Shown here: positions 41,988-51,511 of the stretch, in pieces
How the letters are laid out: every line of letters starts with the position of its first letter
Numbering within the stretch: the first letter of the stretch is position 1
Source: an uncultured Pelagibacteraceae bacterium
GTDB taxonomy: Bacteria; Pseudomonadota; Alphaproteobacteria; Pelagibacterales; Pelagibacteraceae
Direction: 5' to 3'
Length of the DNA stretch: 64,000 nucleotides
Assembly: GCA_902569405.1 (NCBI GenBank)
Contig: CACFTX010000001.1
Location: 186,001-250,000, forward strand
The notes under the pieces: generated by a model
Database searches by the model: none
What the model saw: only the letters and a program-made list of their open reading frames with translations
What the model was told of the DNA's origin: nothing
Program-made: the position numbers and the translations under genes

Positions 41988-42821
41988 TTGATCAGTTCAA
42001 TTTTTACAAACGATTATTTTTTTTTCATACTGTTAATGATTATCACTGCTTTTGCAGTTGGTTTTCTTGCTGGGTTGTTTGGAATTGGAGGAGGGCTTAT
42101 TACTGTTCCTTTTCTATTTTTTATCTTTGACAGTCTAAACATAAACCAAGATTACTTGATGCATTTAGCGGTTGGAACTTCATTTGCAATAATTGTCCCC
42201 ACTTCTATAGTTTCTTTATTAACTCATAAAAAACATGGGTCAGTTGATTTTAGTGTGATCAAAAATTATGCAATTTTTGTAATAATAGGAGTTTTGTCAG
42301 GAACTATTTTTGCAGCGATAATGGATAGCCAATCTCTTTTGTTGTTTTTTACTATAATCGTTTTTTTGTGTGGAGCTTACTTATTAAACATTAAAGACAA
42401 AACAGATCAGTTAAAAGTGAATTTTAATCTAATTCCAAGAATTTTACTTGGTTTTGTTTCAGGATTCATTTCATCAACTATGGGCATAGGTGGAGCAATT
42501 ATGAATGTTCCTATCTTGAAATATTTTGGTTATCCAATTAATAAAGCGATAGGCAGTGCAGTTGCTATTGGATCAGTAATTTCTTCTTTCGGTGCAATAG
42601 GTTTTTTAATTTCAGGCTCAATTCTAAAAAGTAATTTACCGTTAAGTGTGGGATTTATAAATATACCTGCTTTTTTAATATTTATACCAATAACTATGTT
42701 TATGGCGAGAGTAGGAGCGAATACAGTACAAAAAATTAATAAATCAAAATTACAGAGATTTTTTGGAATTTTTTTATATGTAGTAGGAACTATTTTTTTA
42801 TATAGATATCTAACTACTTAA
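41988..42821 (+). CDS. TauE/SafE-family membrane transporter
   Basis: The 277-residue protein starts at TTG one base after the dusA stop. It has about eight membrane helices in two repeats, each with a glycine-rich signature: FLAGLFGIGGGLITVPFLFF (residues 24-43) and FISSTMGIGGAIMNVPILKY (about 159-178). TauE/SafE proteins export sulfite, sulfoacetate or other small anions, or take up sulfur compounds. The cargo is unknown. Given taurine-type sulfur sources in marine bacteria, sulfite export is plausible but unproven here. Confidence 0.8.
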   Translation: MISSIFTNDYFFFILLMIITAFAVGFLAGLFGIGGGLITVPFLFFIFDSLNINQDYLMHLAVGTSFAIIVPTSIVSLLTHKKHGSVDFSVIKNYAIFVIIGVLSGTIFAAIMDSQSLLLFFTIIVFLCGAYLLNIKDKTDQLKVNFNLIPRILLGFVSGFISSTMGIGGAIMNVPILKYFGYPINKAIGSAVAIGSVISSFGAIGFLISGSILKSNLPLSVGFINIPAFLIFIPITMFMARVGANTVQKINKSKLQRFFGIFLYVVGTIFLYRYLTT

Positions 42822-42828
42822 TTCTAAA

Positions 42829-44274
42829 TTAAATTTTTTGATCGTACTCGCCAATTTTTCCAGATTTTTGTAATAAGTTATCTATAAAATTAAAAATTTC
42901 TTTTTTTCTTTTGGCTGATGTAGGGCTTTCAGTAACTACAACCAAGGATGGTTTATTTGAAGATGCTCGTATTAAACCCCAAGAACCATCTTCTAAAGAA
43001 AATCTAACACCATTAACAGTTAATATTTTAGTGATATTTAATCCATCAATTTGAAAATTATTCGATTTTAATTTATTAATATTAGAAATTAATTCATCAA
43101 TTAAAATATATTTTTCTTCATCTTTGCAAAAAGGAGCCATTGTCGGGCTTTGAAAGGTTTGTGGTAAACTTTTTATCATTTCATTAATGGTTATGTCTTG
43201 TTTATTTATAAGATGACATATCTGTATTGCGGAATTTATACCGTCATCAAAACCATAACCTAATGGCTTATTAAAAAAGAAATGACCACTTTTTTCAAAA
43301 CCAGCTATAGCATTTTCTTCATTAACTTTTCTTTTAATGTAAGAATGTCCAGTTTTCCAATAAATTGTTTTACAATTATTTTTTTTTAAAATTTCATCTT
43401 TTTCAAATAAGCCTGTAGATTTAACATCTACGATAAATTTAGAATTTGGATGTTGATTTGAAATATTTCTAGCTATTAATAAACCAATTTTATCTGCAAA
43501 AATTTCATTTCCTTTATTATCAATTACACCTACGCGATCTCCATCTCCGTCAAAGCCAAAACCTACATCTGCATTATTTTCTTTAACACACTTAGCTATT
43601 TCGTGAAGCATTTTCATATCTTCAGGATTAGGATTGTATTTTGGAAAATTGAAATCTAAGTTGCAATCTAGCTCAATAACTTCACATCCAATTTTTTTTA
43701 ATATTTCTGGAGCAAAAATTCCAGCAGTTCCATTACCACATGCAGCAACTACTTTAATTTTTTTTTTTATTTTATTAGTTGATAATTCATTTATATAAAT
43801 TTTATTAAAATCTTTAATTTCTTTATATGAACCATTTCCAGTTGCAAATTTTTCATTTAAAACTATATCTTTAAGTTCAGACATTTCTTCTTTACAATGC
43901 GTTAAACCTTTTTCGATACCCATTTTAATTCCAGTCCAACCATTTTCGTTATGACTTGCTGTAATCATTGCTACTGCATCTGTATTTAATTTAAATTGAG
44001 AAAAATAAACAGTTGGAGATAAACATAGGCCTATGTCTTCAACATTACACCCTGTTGAAATTAAACCATCTATAAATTTTTTTTTTACCTCTTCACTATA
44101 TGACCTGTAATCATGACCAACAGTTACTCTTGGATTTTTATTTTTTTTTACTACTTGAGTTCCAAAACCTTTACCTACAAACTTTATTCCTTCTGAGTTT
44201 ATTTTTTCAGGGTATAACCACCTAGCGTCATATTCTCTAAAACCAAGTGGATCAATTTTTAAGGGGTTAGCCAT
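42829..44274 (-). CDS. Phosphomannomutase/phosphoglucomutase
   Basis: The 481-residue protein is an alpha-D-phosphohexomutase of the ManB/AlgC type. The phosphoserine loop is MITASHNENGWTGIKMG (serine about residue 103), metal loop GFGFDGDGDRVGVIDNKG (about 240-257) and sugar-binding IAGFEKSGHFFFN. It interconverts mannose or glucose 1- and 6-phosphates for nucleotide-sugar synthesis. Whether it also acts as GlmM cannot be decided from sequence. It is transcribed toward the TauE-type gene, with eight bases between stops. Confidence 0.85.
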   Translation of the reverse strand: MANPLKIDPLGFREYDARWLYPEKINSEGIKFVGKGFGTQVVKKNKNPRVTVGHDYRSYSEEVKKKFIDGLISTGCNVEDIGLCLSPTVYFSQFKLNTDAVAMITASHNENGWTGIKMGIEKGLTHCKEEMSELKDIVLNEKFATGNGSYKEIKDFNKIYINELSTNKIKKKIKVVAACGNGTAGIFAPEILKKIGCEVIELDCNLDFNFPKYNPNPEDMKMLHEIAKCVKENNADVGFGFDGDGDRVGVIDNKGNEIFADKIGLLIARNISNQHPNSKFIVDVKSTGLFEKDEILKKNNCKTIYWKTGHSYIKRKVNEENAIAGFEKSGHFFFNKPLGYGFDDGINSAIQICHLINKQDITINEMIKSLPQTFQSPTMAPFCKDEEKYILIDELISNINKLKSNNFQIDGLNITKILTVNGVRFSLEDGSWGLIRASSNKPSLVVVTESPTSAKRKKEIFNFIDNLLQKSGKIGEYDQKI

Positions 44275-44320
44275 GTTGATATATGTACATTTATTTTATT
44301 TTTTTATTGATATATTTTTC

Positions 44321-44342
44321 AAATGTTCTATAAATGTTCTAT
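44321..44342. repeat. Tandem 11-base repeat upstream of nrdA
   Basis: AAATGTTCTAT occurs twice in a row, 87 bases upstream of the nrdA start in the divergent gap with the phosphohexomutase. Spacing of one helical turn suits a pair of protein contacts; no known NrdR box is clear. Confidence 0.4.
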
Positions 44343-44375
44343 TGATTTCTAATTTATATAGTATATTAAAGAGAT

Positions 44376-44396
44376 CTACATACAACATGTAGTTGT
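44376..44396 (+). promoter_or_regulatory. Overlapping hairpins in the nrdA leader
   Basis: CTACAT (44376-44381) can pair with ATGTAG (44387-44392), and ACAAC (44382-44386) can instead pair with GTTGT (44392-44396). The two stems exclude each other. This could be a small switch or an imperfect operator; stems are short so the evidence is weak. Confidence 0.25.
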
Positions 44397-44428
44397 TTTA
44401 CAAAAAACGTTATATATTAAGGGAGTAA

Positions 44429-46366
44429 ATGAACAAATTTTTGTCTCAAGCCATCAAGAAAGCTGTCTCTGAGTACAGCCCGGTGGTAGCAGAAGTTAGC
44501 AGAGACAAAAGACCAGATTTATTTTCACTTAGTGACCAGACTGAGCTTTTTCAAAACTCCAAAGGAATAACAATTAAAATTGACAGAACAAGAGACAGCA
44601 ACTTAACAGATTTTGGTAGAGCAACTTTAAGCGATAGATATTTAGGAGAAAATGAATCTTTTCAAGATTTATTTGCTCGTGTTTCCAGTCATTATGCAGA
44701 TGACAATTTACATGCACAAAGAATATACAATTACATTAGTAACTTATGGTTTATGCCTGCGACACCAGTTTTATCAAATGGTGGAACAAAAAGAGGATTG
44801 CCAATTTCTTGTTTTTTAAATGAAGCTGGTGATAGCTTGAATGGAATTTTAGATCTTTGGAGCGAAAATGTTTGGCTTGCTGCAAGAGGTGGAGGAATTG
44901 GAAGTTACTGGGGCAACTTAAGATCAATAGGTGAAAAAATTGGAAGAGTAGGAAAAACGTCTGGAATTATACCTTTCATAAAAGTTATGGATTCATTAAC
45001 AATGGCTATTAGCCAAGGTTCGCTTAGAAGAGGATCTGCCGCTTGTTATTTGCCAATTGACCATCCTGAAATAGAAGAATTTATTGAAATGAGAAGACCT
45101 ACTGGGGGAGATCCAAACAGAAAAGCACTAAATCTACATCACGGAGTTTTAGTATCAGATGCATTTATGAGAGCGGTTGAAACTGATGAACAATGGGCAC
45201 TTAAAAGTCCTAAAGATGGATCAATTCAAACTACTATTTCTGCAAGAAATTTGTGGATTAGATTGTTAACAGCTCGAGTAGAAACTGGTGAACCTTACAT
45301 TGTATTTATTGACACTGTTAATAGACAAATTCCTCAACACCATAAACTTGCTGGATTAAATGTTAAAACTTCTAATCTATGTAGTGAAATAACTTTACCA
45401 ACAGGAATTGATAGAGATGGGAAAGAAAGAACTGCTGTTTGTTGTTTGTCATCATTGAATGTAGAAAAATATAATGAATGGAAAGAAGATAAAAATTTTA
45501 TAAAAGATATTATGAGATTTTTAGATAATGTTTTAAATGATTTTATTGAAAAAGCACCAGATGAATTTGCAGATGCAAAATATTCCGCACTAAGAGAACG
45601 TAGTGTTGGTTTAGGTGTCATGGGACTTCATTCTTTTTTCCAGCAAAAAATGATACCGCTTGAATCTGTAATGAGCAAAGTATGGAATAAAAAAATATTT
45701 AAACACATACAAAAAGAAGTTGACCAATCATCTAAAGATTTAGCTGAAGAGAGAGGAGCGTGTCCTGATGCTGCTGAATATGGTTATAGTGAAAGATTTT
45801 CAAATAAAACAGCAATTGCTCCTACTGCTTCAATTTCAATAATTTGTGGCGGTACTTCGCCTGGAGTTGAACCTATAGCCGCTAACAGTTATACACACAA
45901 AACACTTTCCGGATCTTTTAATGTTAGAAATAAATATTTAAAAAAATTATTACAAAAGTATAATAAAGATAATGATGAAATATGGTCAAGCATTACAACT
46001 AATCAAGGATCGGTTTCTCACTTAGATTTTTTATCTAAAGAAGAAAAAGATGTATTTAAAACTGCATTTGAACTAGACCAAAAATGGATAGTTGAATTAG
46101 GAGCGGACAGAACGCCACATATTTCTCAAGCTCAATCAATTAATATATTTTTACCTGCTGATGTTCACAAAAAAGAACTTCACCAGATACACTTCCAGGC
46201 TTGGAAAAAAGGTTTAAAAAGCCTTTATTACTGCAGATCTAAATCAATACAAAGAGCCGAAAATGTTAACGATTCAAAATCAACAAATATCGCTGATAAC
46301 GTCTATAAATCTAAACAACGAGAAAATGATCAACCAGAATATGAGGAGTGTTTATCATGTCAGTAG
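44429..46366 (+). CDS. nrdA: Ribonucleotide reductase class I alpha subunit
   Basis: The 645-residue protein reduces ribonucleoside diphosphates. Active-site residues are present: the cysteine of PISCFLNEAGDS, the N-x-C-x-E set in TSNLCSEITLP, the cysteine of AVCCLSSLN, the tyrosine pair in SLYYCRSKS and a C-terminal CLSC redox pair. It is shorter than the 761-residue E. coli form and starts directly in the catalytic domain, so the N-terminal ATP-cone that switches overall activity is missing. AAGGGAG precedes the ATG. Its end overlaps nrdB. Confidence 0.95.
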   Translation: MNKFLSQAIKKAVSEYSPVVAEVSRDKRPDLFSLSDQTELFQNSKGITIKIDRTRDSNLTDFGRATLSDRYLGENESFQDLFARVSSHYADDNLHAQRIYNYISNLWFMPATPVLSNGGTKRGLPISCFLNEAGDSLNGILDLWSENVWLAARGGGIGSYWGNLRSIGEKIGRVGKTSGIIPFIKVMDSLTMAISQGSLRRGSAACYLPIDHPEIEEFIEMRRPTGGDPNRKALNLHHGVLVSDAFMRAVETDEQWALKSPKDGSIQTTISARNLWIRLLTARVETGEPYIVFIDTVNRQIPQHHKLAGLNVKTSNLCSEITLPTGIDRDGKERTAVCCLSSLNVEKYNEWKEDKNFIKDIMRFLDNVLNDFIEKAPDEFADAKYSALRERSVGLGVMGLHSFFQQKMIPLESVMSKVWNKKIFKHIQKEVDQSSKDLAEERGACPDAAEYGYSERFSNKTAIAPTASISIICGGTSPGVEPIAANSYTHKTLSGSFNVRNKYLKKLLQKYNKDNDEIWSSITTNQGSVSHLDFLSKEEKDVFKTAFELDQKWIVELGADRTPHISQAQSINIFLPADVHKKELHQIHFQAWKKGLKSLYYCRSKSIQRAENVNDSKSTNIADNVYKSKQRENDQPEYEECLSCQ

Positions 46367-47364
46367 CTAAAAAAATTGAAAAAGAAGAAGTAAAACAAAA
46401 AAAAATGGGTTTATTAGTAGAAAACCCAGTTTACAAACCTTTTAGGTATCCTTGGTGTTATGACGCTTGGTTAACACAACAAAGAATACACTGGCTACCT
46501 GAGGAAGTTCCTCTTGGTGATGATGTTAGAGATTGGCAAAAAAATTTAACTCAATCAGAAAAAAATTTATTAACACAAATATTTAGATTTTTTACACAAG
46601 CTGATGTTGAGGTTAATAATTGTTATCTTAGACATTACACAACGGTGTTTAAACCAACCGAAGTCTTAATGATGATGACTGCTTTTGCAGCAATGGAAAC
46701 AGTTCATATTGCTGCTTATTCCCACTTACTTGATACGATAGGAATGCCAGAGTCAGAATATTCAGCTTTTATGAAATATAAAGAAATGAAAGATAAATAT
46801 GATTATATGCAAAACTTCAATGTTAATTCAAAAGAAGATATTGCAAAAACTGTTGCTGTCTTCAGTGCATTCACAGAAGGTCTTCAGTTGTTTGCTAGTT
46901 TTGCTATTTTATTAAACTTTCCAAGATTTAATAAAATGAAAGGGATGGGACAAATAGTTACTTGGTCAGTTAGAGATGAAACTTTGCACTGCAATTCCAT
47001 GATTAGGTTATTTAAAGAATTTATAAATGAAAACCCAGAAATTTGGACACCAAAACTTAAAAAAGAACTTTATGAATCTTGTAGAACAATTATTCAGCAT
47101 GAAGATGCATTTATAGATTTAGCTTTTGAAATGGGGCCAATGCAAGGACTTACTGCTCAAGAGGTTAAAGATTATATAAGATTTATTGCAAATAGAAGGC
47201 TTGCCCAATTAGGCCTAGATCCTATTTATAAAATTGATAAAAATCCACTAACATGGTTAGATACAATGCTTAACGCTGTTGAACACATGAATTTTTTTGA
47301 AGGACGTGCAACAGAATATTCTAAAGCATCAACTCAAGGAAGTTGGACAGAGGCATTTAGTTAA
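46357..47364 (+). CDS. nrdB: Ribonucleotide reductase class I beta subunit
   Basis: The protein (335 residues from the ATG at 46357) holds the diiron-tyrosyl radical cofactor. The helix AMETVHIAAYSHLLDTIG keeps ExxH and the radical tyrosine at the class Ia spacing, and SVRDETLHCNSMIRLFKEF gives the second ExxH. The GTG at 46348 lies in the GAGGAG ribosome site of the true start and is rejected. It overlaps nrdA by ten bases, so the subunits are made together. Confidence 0.95.
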   Translation: MSVAKKIEKEEVKQKKMGLLVENPVYKPFRYPWCYDAWLTQQRIHWLPEEVPLGDDVRDWQKNLTQSEKNLLTQIFRFFTQADVEVNNCYLRHYTTVFKPTEVLMMMTAFAAMETVHIAAYSHLLDTIGMPESEYSAFMKYKEMKDKYDYMQNFNVNSKEDIAKTVAVFSAFTEGLQLFASFAILLNFPRFNKMKGMGQIVTWSVRDETLHCNSMIRLFKEFINENPEIWTPKLKKELYESCRTIIQHEDAFIDLAFEMGPMQGLTAQEVKDYIRFIANRRLAQLGLDPIYKIDKNPLTWLDTMLNAVEHMNFFEGRATEYSKASTQGSWTEAFS

Positions 47365-47367
47365 AAA

Positions 47368-48492
47368 TTATCTTTGATTTAATTGAATAACTTTTCGGTG
47401 TTGGTTACCCTTGTAGCTAGCAAGTGGTCTTATTAATTTATTAGCTGCGTATTGTTCCATGATATGAGCTGACCAACCAGTTATCCTTGAAATAACAAAA
47501 ATTGGTGTAAAGAAGTCTGTGTCAAAACCCATTAAGTGATAAGTTGGACCAGTAGGGTAATCTACATTTGGATGTATATCTTTTCTTTCAATCATTACTT
47601 TTTCAACAATGTCATATATTTTTTCAAATTTTTTATCTTTTTTAATTTTAGCTACTTTTCTAAAATATTCTCTCATCGTAGGAACTCTTGAATCGCCACT
47701 TTTATAAACTCTATGTCCAAATCCCATTACCACATCTTTATTATCTAATGCATTGTTAATCCACTTAAGTGCATTTTCAGGTTTTTTAATTTTATTCATC
47801 ATATGCATTACTTCTTCGTTGGCACCTCCATGTAGCGGACCTTTTAAGCTTGCAATTGCACCTGTAATTGCTCCATGAATATCTGACAAACTACTAGTTA
47901 TTGTTCTTGCAGTGAACGTTGAAACATTAAAACTATGTTCAGCATATAAAATCAATGAAACATCAAAAGCTTTAACAATTTCCTTATCTGGAACTTTTCC
48001 AAAGCACATATGAAAAAAATTTTCTGAAAACGAAAGATTTTTTTTAGGAGGTATTATTTTTTTCCCTTTTCTTGCTCTGTAAAAAGCAGCTAAAGCAACT
48101 GGCATTTTTGCGAAAATTCTCATCGCTTTTCTTAAATTAGCTTTAGGCGAATTATCTTTAGTTTCATTGTCTTCTAGCCCCATAATACTAACAGCTGTTC
48201 TAGCAACATCCATAGGGTGAGCTTTTCTTGGGATTTTTTTAATATCTCCAAGTAAAGTTTTAGAAAGTTTCCTTTCCTTCCTTTCTTGTTTTTCAAATTC
48301 TTTTAGTTGTTTTTTATTAGGAAGTTCACCATTTAGTATTAGATAAGCAACCTCTTCAAACTTACATTTTGCACACAGATCTTGAGCCGCATAACCTCTA
48401 TAAGTAAGAGAGTTTATTTCAGGCATTACTTTTGAAACTTCAGTTTCATCTACCACAATTCCAAGTAAGCCTTTTTTAATATCATCACTCAT
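47368..48492 (-). CDS. prpC: 2-Methylcitrate synthase / citrate synthase-family enzyme
   Basis: The 374-residue protein is the short citrate-synthase type with the key histidines in SLKGPLHGGANEEVM (about residue 223) and VVMGFGHRVYKSGDSR (about 263) and the aspartate in PNVDYPTGPTYHLM (about 314). As the last gene in a prpD-prpB-prpC row it most likely condenses propionyl-CoA with oxaloacetate to 2-methylcitrate. Many such enzymes also accept acetyl-CoA. It shares one base with prpB. Confidence 0.85.
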   Translation of the reverse strand: MSDDIKKGLLGIVVDETEVSKVMPEINSLTYRGYAAQDLCAKCKFEEVAYLILNGELPNKKQLKEFEKQERKERKLSKTLLGDIKKIPRKAHPMDVARTAVSIMGLEDNETKDNSPKANLRKAMRIFAKMPVALAAFYRARKGKKIIPPKKNLSFSENFFHMCFGKVPDKEIVKAFDVSLILYAEHSFNVSTFTARTITSSLSDIHGAITGAIASLKGPLHGGANEEVMHMMNKIKKPENALKWINNALDNKDVVMGFGHRVYKSGDSRVPTMREYFRKVAKIKKDKKFEKIYDIVEKVMIERKDIHPNVDYPTGPTYHLMGFDTDFFTPIFVISRITGWSAHIMEQYAANKLIRPLASYKGNQHRKVIQLNQR

Positions 48493-49388
48493 TATTCATG
48501 TCCCTCTGTAGTGAAGTTATAAATTTTTTCATCTAAACTATTATATTTTTCATAATCAACAAGCTCATATAATCGTTTTCTAGTCTGCATTTTATCAATA
48601 ATATTGTTTTGGTGACCATTTTTAAAAATGTCTCTCAATCCATCTTCAACATTTTTCATAGCTAATCTTTGTGTAGTAACAGGATAAATTACTATATTAT
48701 AACCAAAATTTTCTAATTCTTTGTAATTAAATAGTTTAGATTTACCAAACTCAGTCATATTAGCTAACAAGTAACATGAAAGTTTTTTTCTAACTTTTTC
48801 AAAATCTTTTTCATCATGTAAAGCTTCTGGAAAAATTATTTCTGCACCAGCATCAATATACGCTTTACATCTTTCGATCATTTTATCGATTCCTTCAACG
48901 CTTTTAGCGTCAGATCTTGCAATAATTTTGAAGTTTTTATCTTTTTTTGCTGATACACATTCTTTTATTTTTTTTACCATTGCATCAGTTGTGATTAGTT
49001 CTTTATTATCTAGATGGCCACATCTTTTTCTTTCGATTTGATCTTCAAGATGCACAGCGGAAATTCCAAATTCTTCAAAAGTTTTAATAGTTTCGCTACA
49101 AGATTTAAAACCTGTATCTATATCAACAATAGTTGGTAGGTTTGTCACTCTAGAAATAAGATATGATCTAGTACTTACATCTTGTAGTGTGGTTAATCCA
49201 ATATCAGGAAAACCAAGATCGTTAGCCATCACGCCACCAGAAACATAAACTGCATCATAACCAATTTCCTCAATTAACTTTGCTGTGAGAGGATTATATG
49301 CACCAGGAACTCTTAAAATTTTGTTAGATTTTAATTTGTTATCAAGATCTATTCTTTTTTGATTTGGTTCTTTTTCTACAAAATGCAT
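48492..49388 (-). CDS. prpB: 2-Methylisocitrate lyase
   Basis: The 298-residue protein belongs to the isocitrate-lyase/PEP-mutase family. It has VSGGVMANDLGFPDIGLTTL, the metal-binding VDIDTGFKS (about residue 85) and the active cysteine in QIERKRCGHLDNKEL (about 123), the PrpB form of the KKCGH motif. It cleaves 2-methylisocitrate to pyruvate and succinate. The gene overlaps both neighbours by one base, as expected for a compact methylcitrate operon. Confidence 0.95.
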   Translation of the reverse strand: MHFVEKEPNQKRIDLDNKLKSNKILRVPGAYNPLTAKLIEEIGYDAVYVSGGVMANDLGFPDIGLTTLQDVSTRSYLISRVTNLPTIVDIDTGFKSCSETIKTFEEFGISAVHLEDQIERKRCGHLDNKELITTDAMVKKIKECVSAKKDKNFKIIARSDAKSVEGIDKMIERCKAYIDAGAEIIFPEALHDEKDFEKVRKKLSCYLLANMTEFGKSKLFNYKELENFGYNIVIYPVTTQRLAMKNVEDGLRDIFKNGHQNNIIDKMQTRKRLYELVDYEKYNSLDEKIYNFTTEGHE

Positions 49389-50890
49389 TAAAAAATTCCT
49401 TTTTTAAAATTTTTCTTAATCATACTTCTTTTTACCTCTATGTTTAACTTTGATAATTGTCCTGGTTTAAGTTTTTTAAGATTTTGAACTATTTTTAAAA
49501 ACCTTTCGCTTTCTTTTTTGCTAATAATTCCTTTAGTTAATGTTAGAAATTTTTTAATATAGTTTTGTCTTTTAAATGGTCTCAATCCGTATGGGTGTGC
49601 ATCAGCAACAGATTGTTGCTCAATTATTTTTTTTCCATTTTTAAGAGTAATAACTACTTTTGCGCCAAAGGATTTTTTCTTTGGATTTGGATCATGATAT
49701 CTTTTTGTCCATTTTTTATCTTCATGCGTTTTTATTGAACGCCAAATTTTTATTGTACTTTTTTTCTTTGCTCTTGATTTTGTGTACGATTTAACATGAT
49801 GCCAATTAGCATCTTCTAAAGCTACAGCAAATATATACATAATTGAATGATCTAAAGTTTCTCTACTTGCATTAGGGTCCATTTTCTGAGGATCATTCGC
49901 ACCTGTACCGATTACATTGTGTGTGTGATGACTTGTATAAATATCAATTTTTTTTACTTGGTTAAAATTATTTATTTTTCTATTAAGTTTTTTTGCAATA
50001 TCGATTAGAGCTTGTGCTTGATATTCTGCAGAATATTCTTTTGTATAAGTTTCTAATATGGCTTTTTTTTCTTCATTTTTTTTTGGTAGTGGCACTTTAT
50101 ATAGTGCTTTCTTTCCATCCAAAATTCTTGCTATAACACTATCTTCACCTTCATAAATAGGGCTTGGTGATCCTTCGCCTCTCATAGCTCTATCTATTGC
50201 TTCTATTGCTAATTTACTTGCATGAGCTGGAGCAAAAGCTTTCCAACTAGAAATTTGTCCTTTCCTAGATTGTCTGGTTGAAACAGTTATATGTAATGCT
50301 TGTTGAATAGCCTGATAAATAGTTTTTGTATTGAGTTTAAGCATTGTTCCTAGTCCTGCTGCAACACTAGGACCAAGGTGAGCAATATGGTCAACTCTAT
50401 GTTTGTGAAGACAAATACCTTTAACTAAATTAACTTGAACTTCATACGCTGTAATAATTCCTTTTATTAAATTAATTCCACTAATTTTTTTTTGTTGAGC
50501 CACTGCAATTAAAGGAGGAATGTTGTCACCAGGGTGGCTATAATCTGCTGCTAAAAATGTGTCATGAAAGTCTAATTCTCTTACGGCTGTACCGTTTGAC
50601 CATGCGGCCCACTCACAATCAACTTTTAATTTTGAGTTAACTCCAAATAAATTTGCGCCATTATTTCTTGGATGCTTTAAAGCCATTTCCCTAGAAGAAA
50701 TAACAGCCTTTCTATTCAAAGATGCAATAGCTACAGAAGCATTGTCAATTATTCTATTAATAACCATTTCTACAGATTTTTTATTTAGTTTTGAATTATC
50801 ACTTGCTATTTCGGCTAATTTCCAAGCCAATTGTTTTTTTTTAGGCAAGTGTATTTTTGATGGATATACTTTAACTTTATGAATTATCAA
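49388..50890 (-). CDS. prpD: 2-Methylcitrate dehydratase
   Basis: The 500-residue protein is full-length MmgE/PrpD family, an iron-sulfur-free dehydratase of 2-methylcitrate. Features are [20 protein letters not shown] (about residues 95-115), [34 protein letters not shown] and [20 protein letters not shown]. Its start is 21 bases after the LysE-type gene stop on the same strand. With prpB and prpC it completes the methylcitrate cycle that oxidises propionyl-CoA to pyruvate. Confidence 0.95.
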   Translation of the reverse strand: MIIHKVKVYPSKIHLPKKKQLAWKLAEIASDNSKLNKKSVEMVINRIIDNASVAIASLNRKAVISSREMALKHPRNNGANLFGVNSKLKVDCEWAAWSNGTAVRELDFHDTFLAADYSHPGDNIPPLIAVAQQKKISGINLIKGIITAYEVQVNLVKGICLHKHRVDHIAHLGPSVAAGLGTMLKLNTKTIYQAIQQALHITVSTRQSRKGQISSWKAFAPAHASKLAIEAIDRAMRGEGSPSPIYEGEDSVIARILDGKKALYKVPLPKKNEEKKAILETYTKEYSAEYQAQALIDIAKKLNRKINNFNQVKKIDIYTSHHTHNVIGTGANDPQKMDPNASRETLDHSIMYIFAVALEDANWHHVKSYTKSRAKKKSTIKIWRSIKTHEDKKWTKRYHDPNPKKKSFGAKVVITLKNGKKIIEQQSVADAHPYGLRPFKRQNYIKKFLTLTKGIISKKESERFLKIVQNLKKLKPGQLSKLNIEVKRSMIKKNFKKGIF

Positions 50891-50911
50891 TTTGTCTCCT
50901 AAAAAATATCA

Positions 50912-51511
50912 TCACTGTAATACAATAATAAATGCAGTTATCAAAAGCAAAACTGCTAAAAAATACTCAATTAACGCTTTTATTTTATTATTATGTACTA
51001 AATTTCTTATTGTTGAACCAAAAGCTGCCCATGGTGATATAGATAATGGACAAATAATTAAAGCAATAATTCCAATAAAAAAAATGGAAAAAATTAAATT
51101 TCCATCTTTAGGTAAAAAACTAGAAGCAGCCATACTTGATATGGTCCAAGCTTTGGGATTCACTATTTGAAATAGTGCAGCTTCATGAAATTTTAAAGGT
51201 CTAGAGTCGTCTTCTTTTATTTTGCTAAAAGATCCAATAATTTTGTATCCTAGATATAAGATATATAAAGCACATAATATTTTTAAAATATTTTGTAAAT
51301 GAGGAAATATTTGAAAAATTTTTCCTAAACCCAAGCAAACTAAAACTAATTGTAAAACATGACCAATAGTGATTCCAGACATATGCGGAATGGTTTTAAT
51401 AAAACCAAACTTAAGACCTGACGCAAGAACCATAGCATTATTAGGTCCTGGAGTTACATACATTACAAAATAAAAACTAATTAAAGCAATTAAAATATTT
51501 AAATCAACCAT
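50912..51511 (-). CDS. LysE-family translocator
   Basis: The 199-residue membrane protein has about six helices. The family signature is near the start, ALISFYFVMYVTPGPNNAMV (TPGPN motif, residues about 8-27), then SGITIGHVLQLVLVCLGLGK and AALFQIVNPKAWTISSMAAS (NPKAW motif). LysE/RhtB proteins export amino acids such as lysine, homoserine or threonine. It overlaps gph by eight bases and precedes prpD, so it may be part of the same transcript. The exported substrate is unknown. Confidence 0.85.
   Translation of the reverse strand: MVDLNILIALISFYFVMYVTPGPNNAMVLASGLKFGFIKTIPHMSGITIGHVLQLVLVCLGLGKIFQIFPHLQNILKILCALYILYLGYKIIGSFSKIKEDDSRPLKFHEAALFQIVNPKAWTISSMAASSFLPKDGNLIFSIFFIGIIALIICPLSISPWAAFGSTIRNLVHNNKIKALIEYFLAVLLLITAFIIVLQ

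Noticed and set aside
46348..46356. GTG start for nrdB
   Set aside because: The GTG is part of the GAGGAG ribosome site for the ATG at 46357.
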